Shown here piece by piece: positions 1-8,594 of a stretch of DNA of 56,302 nucleotides. A program made the translations under genes and the position numbers. Position 1 is the first letter of the stretch, and the number at the start of each line of letters is the position of its first letter. Where the stretch lies: contig JAVEQI010000022.1 of NCBI GenBank assembly GCA_034007745.1, positions 1 through 56,302 on the forward strand, written 5' to 3'. The notes below the pieces were generated by a model. The model did not search any database, was not told the origin of the DNA, and saw only the letters and a list, made by a program, of their open reading frames with translations. This DNA is from Desulforapulum sp034007745. GTDB lineage: Bacteria; Desulfobacterota; Desulfobacteria; Desulfobacterales; Desulfobacteraceae.

Positions 1-109
1 GCTGCCAATGCGACTTTGCTTTTTAATTCTTTACTGTAGTTTTTCCGTTTCAAAATTAACCCCTTTTTCATTTCTGGACTGTTTTATTTTATCTTAACAT
101 ATTGTCCAG
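1..109. other. left-end sequence upstream of truncated adhesin
   Basis: AT-rich stretch with stops in all forward frames and no recognisable gene. Homology to the Ig-like repeat starts only at about position 98-110, so a rearrangement breakpoint probably lies here. No insertion-sequence end was recognised. Confidence 0.35.
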
Positions 110-1258
110 TTGCCGGGGGCCACTATAGTCTTTACACCAGCAATCAATCTCGCATATAACACCACCTATATGGCCACGATCACAACCGCAGCTAAAGATC
201 TGGCTGGTAATGCGCTGGCAAATGACTATGTCTGGACCTTTGACACAGGTACGGCTCCGGACACCACCGCACCCACCGTGACTTCCACAGATCCTGCGGA
301 TCTTGACACAGGTGTGATTATCAGTAAGAAAATCCAGGCATCCTTCAGTGAGGCTATGGATCCTGCAACGATCACCAACGTAAATTTTACTCTGAAAGAT
401 GGTCTAACACCTGTTTCAGGCACAGTAAGCTATGTTGGTCTGGTTGCGACTTTCAAACCAAATAGCGATCTCGCATACAACACCACCTATACCGCCACGA
501 TTACAACCGCAGCCGAGGACCTGGCTGGCAATGGACTGGCAAGTGACCATATATGGAGCTTTACAACAGTTCCAGCTCTAGCGAAAGGTCCAGCGCCAGT
601 AGACCTTGGAACGGCCGGAAATTTTGTGCTTCTGACAAAATCAGGAATTACAACCACGGGTCTCACCAATATTACGGGAGATCTTGGGGTTAGTCCAATT
701 GACAGCACCGCCATTACAGGATTTGGACTAATATTGGATGGCACGAATCAGTTTTCAAAATCGGCTCTCGTAACTGGAAAGGTATACGCAGCAAACTATG
801 CGGTTCCAACTCCAGCTAACTTGACCACAGCTATAAGTGACATGCAAACCGCTTACGCCGATGCGGCCGGGCGGGCAATACCTGATTTTACGGAACATGG
901 AGCAGGAAATATTAGTGGGATGAACCTCGTTCCCGGCCTTTACAAGTGGGGCACCGGGTTATTAATAGATCCTACTGGTGTCATTCTCACCGGTGGTCCA
1001 GATGACGTCTGGATCTTTCAGATAGCAAACGACCTCACCTTACAAAACAATGCCATTGTTACTTTAGCCGGCGGTGCACAGGCCAAGAACATATTCTGGC
1101 AGGTCGGTACAGGAGCGCATCTCGGAACATCGGTCCAGTTTCAGGGGATTTTATTAGCATCAACAGATATTACGATGAACACCTCATCAACGCTGAACGG
1201 CAGGGCGTTGGCCCAGACCAATGTAACATTAAATGCCAATGCCATTACTGAACCATAA
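110..1258 (+). CDS. 5'-truncated Ig-like (Big_5) and DUF3494 ice-binding-like surface protein
   Basis: The reading frame opens after a stop at 95-97, and its first possible start is a TTG at 110 with no ribosome binding site or signal peptide. The first about 48 residues match the second half of the next repeat: the words 'LAYNTTYMATITTAA' and 'LAYNTTYTATITTAA' recur about 110 residues apart. So the first of two bacterial Ig-like (SbsA/Big_5) domains is cut in half. Residues about 50-153 are a complete Ig-like domain and about 165-382 are a DUF3494 domain, the family that includes ice-binding adhesins ('FVLLTKSGITTTG', 'ITGDLGVSPI', 'NIFWQVGTGAHLGTSVQFQG'). Intact relatives are secreted or surface anchored. 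This copy has lost its export signal and is probably a fragment, or begins outside its present promoter. Ice binding itself cannot be inferred from the sequence. Confidence 0.75.
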   Translation: MPGATIVFTPAINLAYNTTYMATITTAAKDLAGNALANDYVWTFDTGTAPDTTAPTVTSTDPADLDTGVIISKKIQASFSEAMDPATITNVNFTLKDGLTPVSGTVSYVGLVATFKPNSDLAYNTTYTATITTAAEDLAGNGLASDHIWSFTTVPALAKGPAPVDLGTAGNFVLLTKSGITTTGLTNITGDLGVSPIDSTAITGFGLILDGTNQFSKSALVTGKVYAANYAVPTPANLTTAISDMQTAYADAAGRAIPDFTEHGAGNISGMNLVPGLYKWGTGLLIDPTGVILTGGPDDVWIFQIANDLTLQNNAIVTLAGGAQAKNIFWQVGTGAHLGTSVQFQGILLASTDITMNTSSTLNGRALAQTNVTLNANAITEP

Positions 1259-1283
1259 GATTGACGGATTTGGCTCGAAAACA

Positions 1284-1337
1284 GGCTAAAAGGGGAGACA
1301 GGCAACTTCTAATGATTCAACCTGTCTCCCTTTAGCC
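1284..1337 (+). terminator. long hairpin after the adhesin fragment
   Basis: Arms at 1284-1302 and 1321-1337 are complementary over about 17 bp with bulged A and G residues, enclosing an 18-nt loop. It lies 25 nt after the adhesin stop. There is no run of T after the stem, so it may terminate weakly or stabilise the 3' end. Confidence 0.5.
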
Positions 1338-1438
1338 CCTCTCCAACGCCTCGTTCTTTTGGCACAGAGTTTTTCCATACTTTTTTCAAAGAGCCGGAAA
1401 GGCAACAGCACAACGCAACTATACTAAGGAGGTATATA

Positions 1439-2516
1439 ATGAAATCCATTTATCGTACAGCGCTGATGATAGCAGTGTTTGTTTTTCTCATTCCTTTGTC
1501 TGCTCGCTCCGAGATAAAGGCAGGAAGCTTTGAGGTGAGTCCATTCGCAGGTTATAATTTCTTTGAAAGCAGGCACAATTTGAATGACCGACCTGTATTT
1601 GGCGGACGGCTTGGCTATAATTTTACCAGGCATTTCGGTATTGAAGCCGTCGGGGAATTTATCAGGAGCAGTGTTGATGACAAAACAGAAACCTTTGACC
1701 GGAAAGCAAAATTCACGAGCCCTATTGATGACGTGGATATTACCTCTTATCATCTTGATCTTCTCTATCACTTTATACCAGAAGGTAATTTTAACCCCTT
1801 CATCGTTGCCGGGTACGGCCTCGCCCACTTATAGTCCAGAGAAAATAAATACCAGGGACATGGCTGTTATTAATTTTGGTTTAGGAGCGAAATACTGGCT
1901 GAGGGACAATATCTCTCTGAGGTTCGATCTCAGGGATAATATGGTTTACGATGAGACAATCCACAATATTCAAGCTACCTTAGGAATGGTTTTTGCGTTT
2001 GGTGGCAAGGCAAAGCCGGCATCGCCCCCTGTTACACAATATGAACCACAACCTGAACCAAAGGCCGAGGCGCCAGTAGTTATCCTTGCATCTGAATCAA
2101 ACGCTGAGGAGAAGGTCGTTGCAATAGCTTTTGAACCAAAAACCGAGGCGCCTGTAGTTGTCCTGGCGTTTGAAGACGTACATTTCGATTACGACAAATC
2201 AACCCTTACAAATGAAGCAAAGTCGATATTGAAAAGGAGCATCCAGCTTCTGAAAAACAACCCTAAAGTTAAGGTCCGTATAGCAGGGTATACCTCTGCT
2301 TCCGGCACTGACTAATACAACCAGAAGTTGAGTGAAAGAAGAGCAAAGTCTGTCTATGAATATCTCACGAACGAAGGACTGATTCCACCGCAGAACCTTA
2401 ACACAATTGGATATGGCAAGAGGAAACCTGCAATGCATGAACCGACGCCGGAGAACCTATACTCACCGGAAGCAAAGGCTAACATGCGGGCTCTTTTTGA
2501 AGTTATCGTGGAATAG
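1439..2516 (+). pseudogene. OmpA-family outer membrane protein, frameshifted and nonsense-mutated
   Basis: A good ribosome binding site (aaggagg) precedes the ATG at 1439. Residues 1-25 form a signal peptide and the next about 105 residues an OmpA-like beta-barrel N-terminus. The frame is lost near 1824-1830, where one extra T turns the codons into a stop; the barrel continues in the third frame from about 1815 ('YSPEKINTRDMAVINFGLG'). A Pro/Glu-rich linker with a repeated 'EAPVV' motif leads to the OmpA C-terminal peptidoglycan-binding domain ('FDYDKSTLTNEAKSIL', 'KLSERRAKSVYEYL'). A second lesion, TAA at 2313-2315, replaces what is normally a charged codon between 'SASGTD' and 'YNQKLSERRA'; a single GAA to TAA change would explain it. 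Two independent lesions make a sequencing error unlikely but not impossible. Confidence 0.85.
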
Positions 2517-3025
2517 GAGCATTATATCATCGGGATGTTGAAGAACGATGTTTATGCAAACCAGCCCCTTTCCCTTATCAATGCTGGCTGTCGCAAGTTC
2601 TTCTTTTGCCTAGGTGGCGTGGGTCATGGTGGCTGGATGCTGGATCAGGGTTTCACAGTCGCCAGGCTCACGGCAAGGGTGCGCATTGTTCATAACCTTT
2701 TCCCTTCCACGCCCCTTTGAATTCAAAACCAAGAATGCGGCTGAATTGTTTCATCAGTTCCCTGGCAAGCCGATGCCTGGAATGGATATATACTAAACAC
2801 TCCTGGACAAAACTTGGCGGGGAATATCAACTTTCCCGTCAAGTTCCCATCCCCTTCAGCAAAAAGATATTAAAAAATCGAACAAACCCCAATTGCATAA
2901 AAGAAAAATCTGCATTCCTAACCTGGTGTGTGTGAATCCTTGCATTCTTTTCTTATATAAATTATGAAGGACGGAATTGTAACCCAGAGTGATAAAGAAT
3001 TGTTGGATAGGGATGAACCAAAACA
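2517..3025. other. gene-poor stretch with a possible minus-strand coding relic
   Basis: No convincing complete gene. On the minus strand, about 2668-2830 reads for roughly 50 codons in a protein-like way ('YIHSRHRLARELMKQF', 'GFEFKGAWKGKGYEQC') up to a stop at 2668-2670, with no start codon or ribosome binding site. It may be the tail of a decayed gene of unknown family. The rest, about 2840-3025, is AT-rich leader sequence for the downstream permease. Confidence 0.3.
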
Positions 3026-3919
3026 ATGATGAGTGCAAAGTTAAAGATAATAATATCCATGATCGTTTTTGGAACACTTGCATTGTTTGTAAAAAACATT
3101 CCCCTGCCGCCGGAAGAGATTGCCCTGTTCCGAGCCCTGATTGCATCTGCCGCCATCATTTTGTATAAATCATTGACCGCTGAAAAACTCCATTTTGACC
3201 GGATAAAAAATGAGTTCCCCATACTTTTTCTATCCGGTGCTGCCATGGCATTCAACTGGATTTTTCTGTTCAAGGCCTATCTCCATACCTCGGTCTCCAT
3301 TGCGACACTCAGTTACTATTTTGCACCTGTTATTGTAACAATAGCCTCTCCTATACTCTTTAAGGAGAAGTTAAGCAGTAAGCAGATCATCTGTTTTATT
3401 ATGGCAAGTATCGGACTTGTGATGATAATCGGTGTCAGCGGTTCAAATCAATCCCCTGGCAGTTTTAAAGGAATTGTCTTTGGATTGGCAGCAGCAGCTT
3501 TATATGCCACGGTGATCTTGTTAAATAAGCATATCAAATCAGTCACCGGCATCGATAGGACACTGATCCAGTTTTTTGCAGCCATCATTATTCTATTACC
3601 CTATACTTACCTGACAGCAGGTATTCATATAACGAGCCTTGACCGGTGGGGGCTTTTTAACCTGTTGTTCCTAGGTATTGTTCATACTGGGATCATTTAT
3701 TGCCTCTATTTCTCTTCGCTGAAAGATTTGACAGGGCAGGAAGCTGCAATCTTCAGCTATATTGATCCCCTTGTTGCCATCATCATTTCGGTTATGATTT
3801 TAAATGAATCCATGAGCCCTGTTCAGATTCTTGGCGGATTAATGATCCTGGGATTTACACTGTTCAATGAGCTTAATATGGTAGCATTTATCAACAGGAG
3901 AATAAAGAACGGGAACTGA
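3026..3919 (+). CDS. EamA/DMT-superfamily permease
   Basis: 297 residues, about the usual length for the drug/metabolite transporter superfamily, with ten hydrophobic segments arranged as two EamA halves (about residues 3-135 and 148-285). Typical signatures are 'FRALIASAAIILYKSL' at the end of TM2 and 'YIDPLVAIIISVMIL' in the second half. Two ATG codons are adjacent at 3026 and 3029; the upstream Shine-Dalgarno match is weak. It is an inner-membrane transporter; the substrate cannot be deduced, since the family covers amino acids, nucleosides and others. No operon partner is apparent. Confidence 0.85.
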   Translation: MMSAKLKIIISMIVFGTLALFVKNIPLPPEEIALFRALIASAAIILYKSLTAEKLHFDRIKNEFPILFLSGAAMAFNWIFLFKAYLHTSVSIATLSYYFAPVIVTIASPILFKEKLSSKQIICFIMASIGLVMIIGVSGSNQSPGSFKGIVFGLAAAALYATVILLNKHIKSVTGIDRTLIQFFAAIIILLPYTYLTAGIHITSLDRWGLFNLLFLGIVHTGIIYCLYFSSLKDLTGQEAAIFSYIDPLVAIIISVMILNESMSPVQILGGLMILGFTLFNELNMVAFINRRIKNGN

Positions 3920-4048
3920 TGCAGCATTAGTTTTCACAAACCTGGTTAATTTTTTAGTAAATACAATTAGGATTGAAACTATGCAAAATACCATAGAAAC
4001 AAAGTACCTTTCCAGAGAAGAAAAACTCAAAATGACCAGGCCCCCCTG

Positions 4049-4951
4049 TTACCTTTTTTGTCCATGCTGTTTTGCAATAAACCGTGTCATCTGACCCAGG
4101 ACCATGGCCATGACTTTTTTGGGCAGAAAATAACCCGAGGCTGTTTTTGAAACTTCTGCCAGCAGTTCTTCAACTGTCTTTTGTTCATCCCGGGTTTTGT
4201 CATAGATTTGTTCAATCCATTGCCTCATGGTTTTGGCATCTTCCATGGATTGCTTCATGAATTCATGGCCGGAAGGCTGTATCAGGGCGCCATAGTGTTC
4301 AAAAAGATGAATGGCTACTTCGTATTCGGCCATTTTTTTCAGGCTCTCCTGGTAAAGATCAAAATTGGAGTTGGCCGCAGCAAACACCATATTTCCATAA
4401 AGGATGCCCGCAGAATCAGAGGCGGAAAGCACCTTTTCCCCAGGGATATAAATGGCCATGGAGCAGGAAGAGTGACCGGGCACATCAATGATTTCAAAGT
4501 CAAGATCTCCGCAACCCAGAACATCCCCCTGGGTGACGGTTTCATCAACTTGAATAGTTTTGATATCAAGGCTTTCGCGAAGATAGGCCAACTCATCCTT
4601 TTTGGGCAGCATCATAAGATTGAGTCCCACAATACTCGCCACCACATCCTCCCGTGCCAGGAGTTCCTCTGCCCGGACAGAGGCGGTTATCTCGATCCAG
4701 GGCCACTGCTTTTTTAAAAAAGGGGCAATGCCCACATGGTCAAAGTGGGAGTGATGGAGGACCAGTCGGCGGATTTTTTCAACCTCAATATCGGCGGCCT
4801 TGATCTGGGCTATCACATCGGGAAGAATATAGGTCATACCACCCCCGAGGATGGCATATTCATCCCTGCCATCCACCAGATAAACACAGGACTCATTCCG
4901 TCCCAGCAGGGTTATCCTATCGCTTACTTTTCCTGGCTCTTCAATTCTCAT
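4049..4951 (-). CDS. MBL-fold metallo-hydrolase
   Basis: The metallo-beta-lactamase signature 'HHSHFDH' lies at about residues 66-72 and supplies the HxHxDH metal ligands. Later metal-site segments follow as 'VPGHSSCSMAIYIPG' and 'LSASDSAG'. The protein is about 300 residues, normal for stand-alone cytoplasmic MBL hydrolases. The frame is open to 5011, but the ATG at 4951 has a good GGGAG eight bases upstream, whereas the more upstream starts have none; the preceding residues also lack family character. The C-terminal about 70 residues are helical, as in glyoxalase-II-like or flavodiiron-like homologues. The substrate is unknown. It stands alone, converging on the permease gene. Confidence 0.85.
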   Translation of the reverse strand: MRIEEPGKVSDRITLLGRNESCVYLVDGRDEYAILGGGMTYILPDVIAQIKAADIEVEKIRRLVLHHSHFDHVGIAPFLKKQWPWIEITASVRAEELLAREDVVASIVGLNLMMLPKKDELAYLRESLDIKTIQVDETVTQGDVLGCGDLDFEIIDVPGHSSCSMAIYIPGEKVLSASDSAGILYGNMVFAAANSNFDLYQESLKKMAEYEVAIHLFEHYGALIQPSGHEFMKQSMEDAKTMRQWIEQIYDKTRDEQKTVEELLAEVSKTASGYFLPKKVMAMVLGQMTRFIAKQHGQKR

Positions 4952-5104
4952 CGGTCTGACTCCCATGGTAGAAATTATGTTTTCTAAAAATAAAACAATC
5001 GTCACAGACATATTAAAAAATCATCTGGATAACAAGCAGAGAATTGATTTAGCGGAGATGAACATTGAATGAAAAGAATTTGGTGTCCAAGTCTGGCGTC
5101 CGGG

Positions 5105-5139
5105 AAACAAAAAAGGCTCAGCATTTCTGCCAAGCCCTT
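5105..5139 (-). terminator. rho-independent terminator of tRNA-Glu
   Basis: On the minus strand a 12-bp stem with a GAAA loop and two G-U pairs is followed by TTTTTTGTTT. It starts 11 nt after the encoded CCA of the tRNA, so it ends the tRNA transcript. Confidence 0.8.
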
Positions 5140-5149
5140 GATTTCTAAA

Positions 5150-5224
5150 TGGTGATCCCACGGGGAATCGAACCCCGGTTTCCGGCGTGAGAGGCCAGCG
5201 TCCTAACCGCTAGACGATGGGACC
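5150..5224 (-). tRNA. tRNA-Glu (anticodon CTC)
   Basis: The cloverleaf folds cleanly: the 7-bp acceptor stem begins GGTCCCA and pairs with TGGGATC, the anticodon loop is CCTCTCA and the T loop contains GTTCGATTC. The 3' CCA is encoded (5150-5152). The anticodon CTC reads GAG glutamate codons. It is a single-gene unit with a promoter-like sequence upstream and a terminator downstream. Confidence 0.95.
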
Positions 5225-5250
5225 ATTTAAAAGCTTAAAAACAAACATCT

Positions 5251-5277
5251 TCTATAACAGTGACGGGTTTTTGTCAA
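5251..5277 (-). promoter_or_regulatory. promoter-like sequence for tRNA-Glu
   Basis: On the minus strand TTGACA (5272-5277) and TATAGA (5251-5256) are separated by 15 bp, slightly short for sigma-70. The predicted start lies about 20 nt before the mature tRNA. The -35 box overlaps the 3' end of the PLDc_N gene. Confidence 0.45.
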
Positions 5278-5495
5278 TCTTTATTTGATGGTTCCATTTT
5301 GTTTTTTTTGACGCCCTTGCGGAATCCAAACAAGAGGTAGATGAGCCAGCCTACAAAAGGGACAAGGGTGGTAACGCCCCAGATGGTCTTATTTCGGAGT
5401 GACCCAAAATCTTTTAATAGAACATCTATGAAGGCAAGCACTGTGAGTGCCCAGAAAACGGCGGCAGTACCGGCAACGACTGCAAATGTATCCAT
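5274..5495 (-). CDS. PLDc_N-domain small membrane protein
   Basis: 73 residues with two transmembrane segments (about 5-27 and 40-60). The second carries the PLDc_N signature 'KTIWGVTTLVPFVGWLIYLL', as found at the N-terminus of cardiolipin synthases and in stand-alone small membrane proteins. No phospholipase catalytic domain follows, so no enzymatic role is implied. A Lys-rich tail follows TM2. It starts 9 nt after the transglycosylase stop and is presumably cotranscribed with it. Confidence 0.8.
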   Translation of the reverse strand: MDTFAVVAGTAAVFWALTVLAFIDVLLKDFGSLRNKTIWGVTTLVPFVGWLIYLLFGFRKGVKKNKMEPSNKD

Positions 5496-5504
5496 GGTAT
5501 TTTT

Positions 5505-6398
5505 TTATCCTTTTAACCTGTCTGATATCTTTAAAAGCGTATCCACATAATAGTTGCTGTGGTTGTATTTGTATAGGATTTTGTGGGCCTGCTGCCGGGT
5601 GACCGAGGGTTCCCAGCCGTAGTGGTTCAGGTAGTTTGCAATGCTGTGGATGGCGTCGGCATGGCTGAACAGGTCCACCTTGCCGTCCTGGTCCCCGTCC
5701 CTGGCAAGGGTCATGGCGTTGCTTGGCATGAACTGGCAGATGCCCATGGCACCGGCATAGGAACCGGCTATGCCTGGGGCGTCCAGGGCCTCCTGTTTTG
5801 AAAATTTCAAAAAGGCTTTCAGTTCTTCATAGGCCCACTCGGATTTCTGGTCGGCCTTTTGCTCAAACTTATCCTTTGTAATGCGTCTTGAGTCGGAAAT
5901 AGCGTTCCAGAGGTTTTCCCTCTCCTGTGTGTCGGCAATGGCGGCCATGGTGGAAAGGGTGTTAAGCACGGCCCGGTTCCCCACATAGGTGCCAAGTCTT
6001 GTTTCAACAAGGGCGATGGCGGTAATGATGGTCTTGTCCACGCCATAAATCTCCTGGGCCTTGTCAAGTATCTCCCCGTGTTTTTCCATGTAGGCCCTGG
6101 CATTTTTGATAGATTCTTCGGAAAGAAATTGGTCATAGTTAAGGCTTGACTCTGAATGGATGAAAAACAGGGAGACTCCCTTGGGGTCAAATGAGACCCT
6201 GGGGTCCTCAAATATCGTTTGAACGCTCTCTTTGGGAAACCCATCTGCAATAAGGCGCTGTATCAGGCTTTTAAATTCCGATTCTGGTGCTTTGTCCTGA
6301 GCTGCCGCTGGATGGGGCAGGTTTGAAAAAACAAAAAGGAACAGGATGACCAGCAAAGAAAAGGGGGCGTTGTGGGCTTTGATCGTGTGTGTTTTCAT
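5505..6398 (-). CDS. MltB-family lytic murein transglycosylase
   Basis: 297 residues from the ATG at 6398, which has AGGAG upstream and gives a clear signal peptide (basic start, hydrophobic core about 12-25, 'PAAAQ' cleavage region). The mature part carries the MltB/SLT catalytic glutamate in 'ALVETRLGTYVGN' (about E132) and the conserved 'SYAGAMGICQFMPS' and 'DGDQDGKVDLFSHADAI' blocks. It cleaves the MurNAc-GlcNAc bond of peptidoglycan in the periplasm, forming 1,6-anhydro ends. There is no lipobox cysteine, so it is probably soluble, unlike E. coli MltB. It is divergent from radA and followed closely by the PLDc_N gene. Confidence 0.9.
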   Translation of the reverse strand: MKTHTIKAHNAPFSLLVILFLFVFSNLPHPAAAQDKAPESEFKSLIQRLIADGFPKESVQTIFEDPRVSFDPKGVSLFFIHSESSLNYDQFLSEESIKNARAYMEKHGEILDKAQEIYGVDKTIITAIALVETRLGTYVGNRAVLNTLSTMAAIADTQERENLWNAISDSRRITKDKFEQKADQKSEWAYEELKAFLKFSKQEALDAPGIAGSYAGAMGICQFMPSNAMTLARDGDQDGKVDLFSHADAIHSIANYLNHYGWEPSVTRQQAHKILYKYNHSNYYVDTLLKISDRLKG

Positions 6399-6497
6399 AA
6401 ACGTATATTCTCCTTGGGTCAATTTTTATCTGTAGGTTTTATAACCTATTTCCCTGAGGATTGCATTAAAAAACATAGTGGGCCTCCTTTGCCGAGC

Positions 6498-6526
6498 TTG
6501 ATACTGTAAAAACAAAGTGTTATAAG
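6498..6526 (+). promoter_or_regulatory. sigma-70-type promoter of radA operon
   Basis: TTGATA (6498-6503) and TATAAG (6521-6526) are separated by exactly 17 bp, giving an expected start near 6533 and a leader of about 58 nt before radA. It is the best promoter match in the radA-transglycosylase intergenic region. Confidence 0.65.
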
Positions 6527-6590
6527 CGGGTTGAAATTTTGATGTTAGTAACAGCAGGATAAACCGGAGATTAAACAGGATCATACGGCT

Positions 6591-7952
6591 GTGAATAAAA
6601 AGGAAAAATCAATATTCAAGTGCCAGAGCTGCGGCTTTCAGAGTCCCCAGTGGATGGGTAAATGTCCCGATTGCGGGGGGTGGGATACCCTTATGGCCGA
6701 GCGTAAACGTTCGTTAAAGGCCCAGGGAGATAAACGGTTTTCCAACTATACGCGACCCGTGCCCATGGATGCGATCAAGTTTGAGGATGAGCCCCGGATT
6801 AAAACGGGTATAGGCGAGTTTGACCGGGTGCTTGGCGGCGGCATTGTTCCCGGAACCCTGGTGCTCATCGGTGGTGATCCGGGCATCGGAAAGTCTACCC
6901 TCATGCTCCAGGTCCTAGCAATGCTTTCCAATGCCGGAAAAAAGACCCTCTATGTCTCGGGGGAAGAGTCCATCCGTCAGCTCAAGATGAGGGGGAAAAG
7001 GCTTGCCTCAGAGACCATTTCCATGCTTGTTGCCGCAGAGACAGACCTTGACGACATTCTATCCATGGCCGAGCATGAGATGCCTGTCGCCATGGTGGTT
7101 GACTCCATCCAGACCGTGTACTCGCCTGAAATTGCATCAACCCCCGGCAGCGTAACCCAGATACGAGAGGCCTCCATGCGCCTTATGAGCATGGCTAAAA
7201 AGACCGGAATACCCCTGTTCCTTGTGGGACATGTGACCAAGGGCGGTGCCATCGCAGGCCCAAGGATAATGGAGCACATGGTGGATACTGTCCTCTACTT
7301 TGAGGGGGATCGAAGTCATGTGTTCAGGATATTGAGGGCGGTGAAAAACAGATTCGGGTCCACCAACGAGATTGGCGTCTTCGAGATGAAGGGCCGGGGT
7401 CTTGAAGAGGTGCCTAATCCTTCGGCCGTATTTCTATCGGAACGGCCGATCAATACCCCTGGATCCGTTGTTACGGCAAGCATGGAGGGAAGCAGGCCCA
7501 TTCTTGTGGAAATTCAGGGGCTCGCCTCAAGCTCAAGCTTTGGCACGCCCCGGCGAACCGTTCTCGGTCTCGATCCCAACCGGGTTGCCCTTATTGCCGC
7601 AGTCATGGAGAAACGTCTTGGGATGAATCTTTCTGGGCTTGATATATTTATGAACGTTGCAGGCGGGGTAAAGGTGACAGAGCCTGCCGCAGATCTTGGA
7701 GTCGCCGTTGCCCTTGCCTCAAGTTTTCTGGACAGACCTGTTCCAGAGGGCACCACCGTGCTTGGTGAGGTGGGGCTGACCGGCGAGATTCGTGCCGTGA
7801 GTCATGTTGAGCAGAGAATTAAAGAGGTGGTAAAGATGGGCTTTACCCGCTGCCTTGTTCCGGCAAATTCCCTTAAGCAGATAAGCGGGATAGAGGGAAT
7901 TCAGATTGAGGGAGTCAGCTCCCTGAAACAGATCATGGCACTTATCTTTTAG
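6591..7952 (+). CDS. radA: DNA repair protein RadA
   Basis: 453 residues, the usual RadA length. The N-terminal C4 zinc finger is visible (C11, C14, C25, C28), followed by the RecA-like ATPase with Walker A 'GGDPGIGKST' (about 94-103), the RadA-specific 'KNRFG' motif near residue 252, and a Lon-protease-like C-terminal domain. RadA is a hexameric DNA helicase that promotes branch migration during recombination. The start is GTG at 6591, with only a weak AGGAT upstream; it gives the canonical zinc-finger N-terminus. It is first of the radA-rlmE-yebC operon, with 19 nt to rlmE. Confidence 0.97.
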   Translation: MNKKEKSIFKCQSCGFQSPQWMGKCPDCGGWDTLMAERKRSLKAQGDKRFSNYTRPVPMDAIKFEDEPRIKTGIGEFDRVLGGGIVPGTLVLIGGDPGIGKSTLMLQVLAMLSNAGKKTLYVSGEESIRQLKMRGKRLASETISMLVAAETDLDDILSMAEHEMPVAMVVDSIQTVYSPEIASTPGSVTQIREASMRLMSMAKKTGIPLFLVGHVTKGGAIAGPRIMEHMVDTVLYFEGDRSHVFRILRAVKNRFGSTNEIGVFEMKGRGLEEVPNPSAVFLSERPINTPGSVVTASMEGSRPILVEIQGLASSSSFGTPRRTVLGLDPNRVALIAAVMEKRLGMNLSGLDIFMNVAGGVKVTEPAADLGVAVALASSFLDRPVPEGTTVLGEVGLTGEIRAVSHVEQRIKEVVKMGFTRCLVPANSLKQISGIEGIQIEGVSSLKQIMALIF

Positions 7953-7971
7953 CGACAGGAGAGGTAAACAA

Positions 7972-8586
7972 ATGAAGAAAAAAGGCCGGACAAAGGCGAA
8001 CAAAAATAAATGGGCCGATCACTACACAAAAAAGGCCAGAAACGAGAACTATCCAGCCCGGTCAGTTTACAAGCTCATGGAGATCCAACAGCGGTTCCTG
8101 GTGATTAAAAAAAATGCCCGGGTGCTTGATCTTGGTTGTGCTCCAGGATCGTGGCTGATCTATGCTGCCGAAATAGCAGGGCCTTCCGGTGGGACCGTGG
8201 GTATCGATCTAAAGCCCCTGGATGTTGCCCTGCCAGTAAATGCCGTGGCTCATACCGGGGATATCTTTGAAATGGATCCAGCCCTTATTGAGGCCGTGGG
8301 TCGGGAGTATGATGTTGTTCTCAGCGATATGGCCCCTGCCACCACCGGCCGAAAGGATATCGATGCGATAAGGTCCTTTTCCCTTTGTGAGGCTGCCTTG
8401 AGGGTCGCCTGTGATCTTTTAGTGGAAGGCGGTAATTTCGTGTGCAAGATCTTCCAGGGTCCCGAGTTTAAAGATTTTGAAAATCAGGTTAAATCAAGAT
8501 TTGACCAGTACAGAATTTTCAAGCCGGACAGTTGCAGAAAATCGAGCAAAGAGATATATATTATCGGGTTAGGTAAAAACAATTAG
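7972..8586 (+). CDS. rlmE: 23S rRNA (uridine-2552 2'-O) methyltransferase RlmE (FtsJ)
   Basis: 204 residues with a Rossmann-type SAM site 'VLDLGCAPGSW' (about 51-61). The K-D-K-E catalytic tetrad can be placed at K34, D119, K159 and E194, with spacing almost identical to E. coli RrmJ. It methylates U2552 of the A loop of 23S rRNA during 50S maturation. It sits between radA (19 nt upstream) and yebC (8 nt downstream) with a purine-rich ribosome binding site, so the three are one transcription unit. Confidence 0.95.
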   Translation: MKKKGRTKANKNKWADHYTKKARNENYPARSVYKLMEIQQRFLVIKKNARVLDLGCAPGSWLIYAAEIAGPSGGTVGIDLKPLDVALPVNAVAHTGDIFEMDPALIEAVGREYDVVLSDMAPATTGRKDIDAIRSFSLCEAALRVACDLLVEGGNFVCKIFQGPEFKDFENQVKSRFDQYRIFKPDSCRKSSKEIYIIGLGKNN

Positions 8587-8594
8587 GAGGAATA

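Noticed and set aside
3981..4094. Short plus-strand frame starting 'MQNTIETKYLSREEK'
   Set aside because: Only about 37 codons, runs into the converging hydrolase gene, and has no recognised family; perhaps a lost gene start, but not supportable.
4181..4717. 178-codon plus-strand frame
   Set aside because: It lies wholly antisense to the metallo-hydrolase, which has clear motifs; no ribosome binding site.
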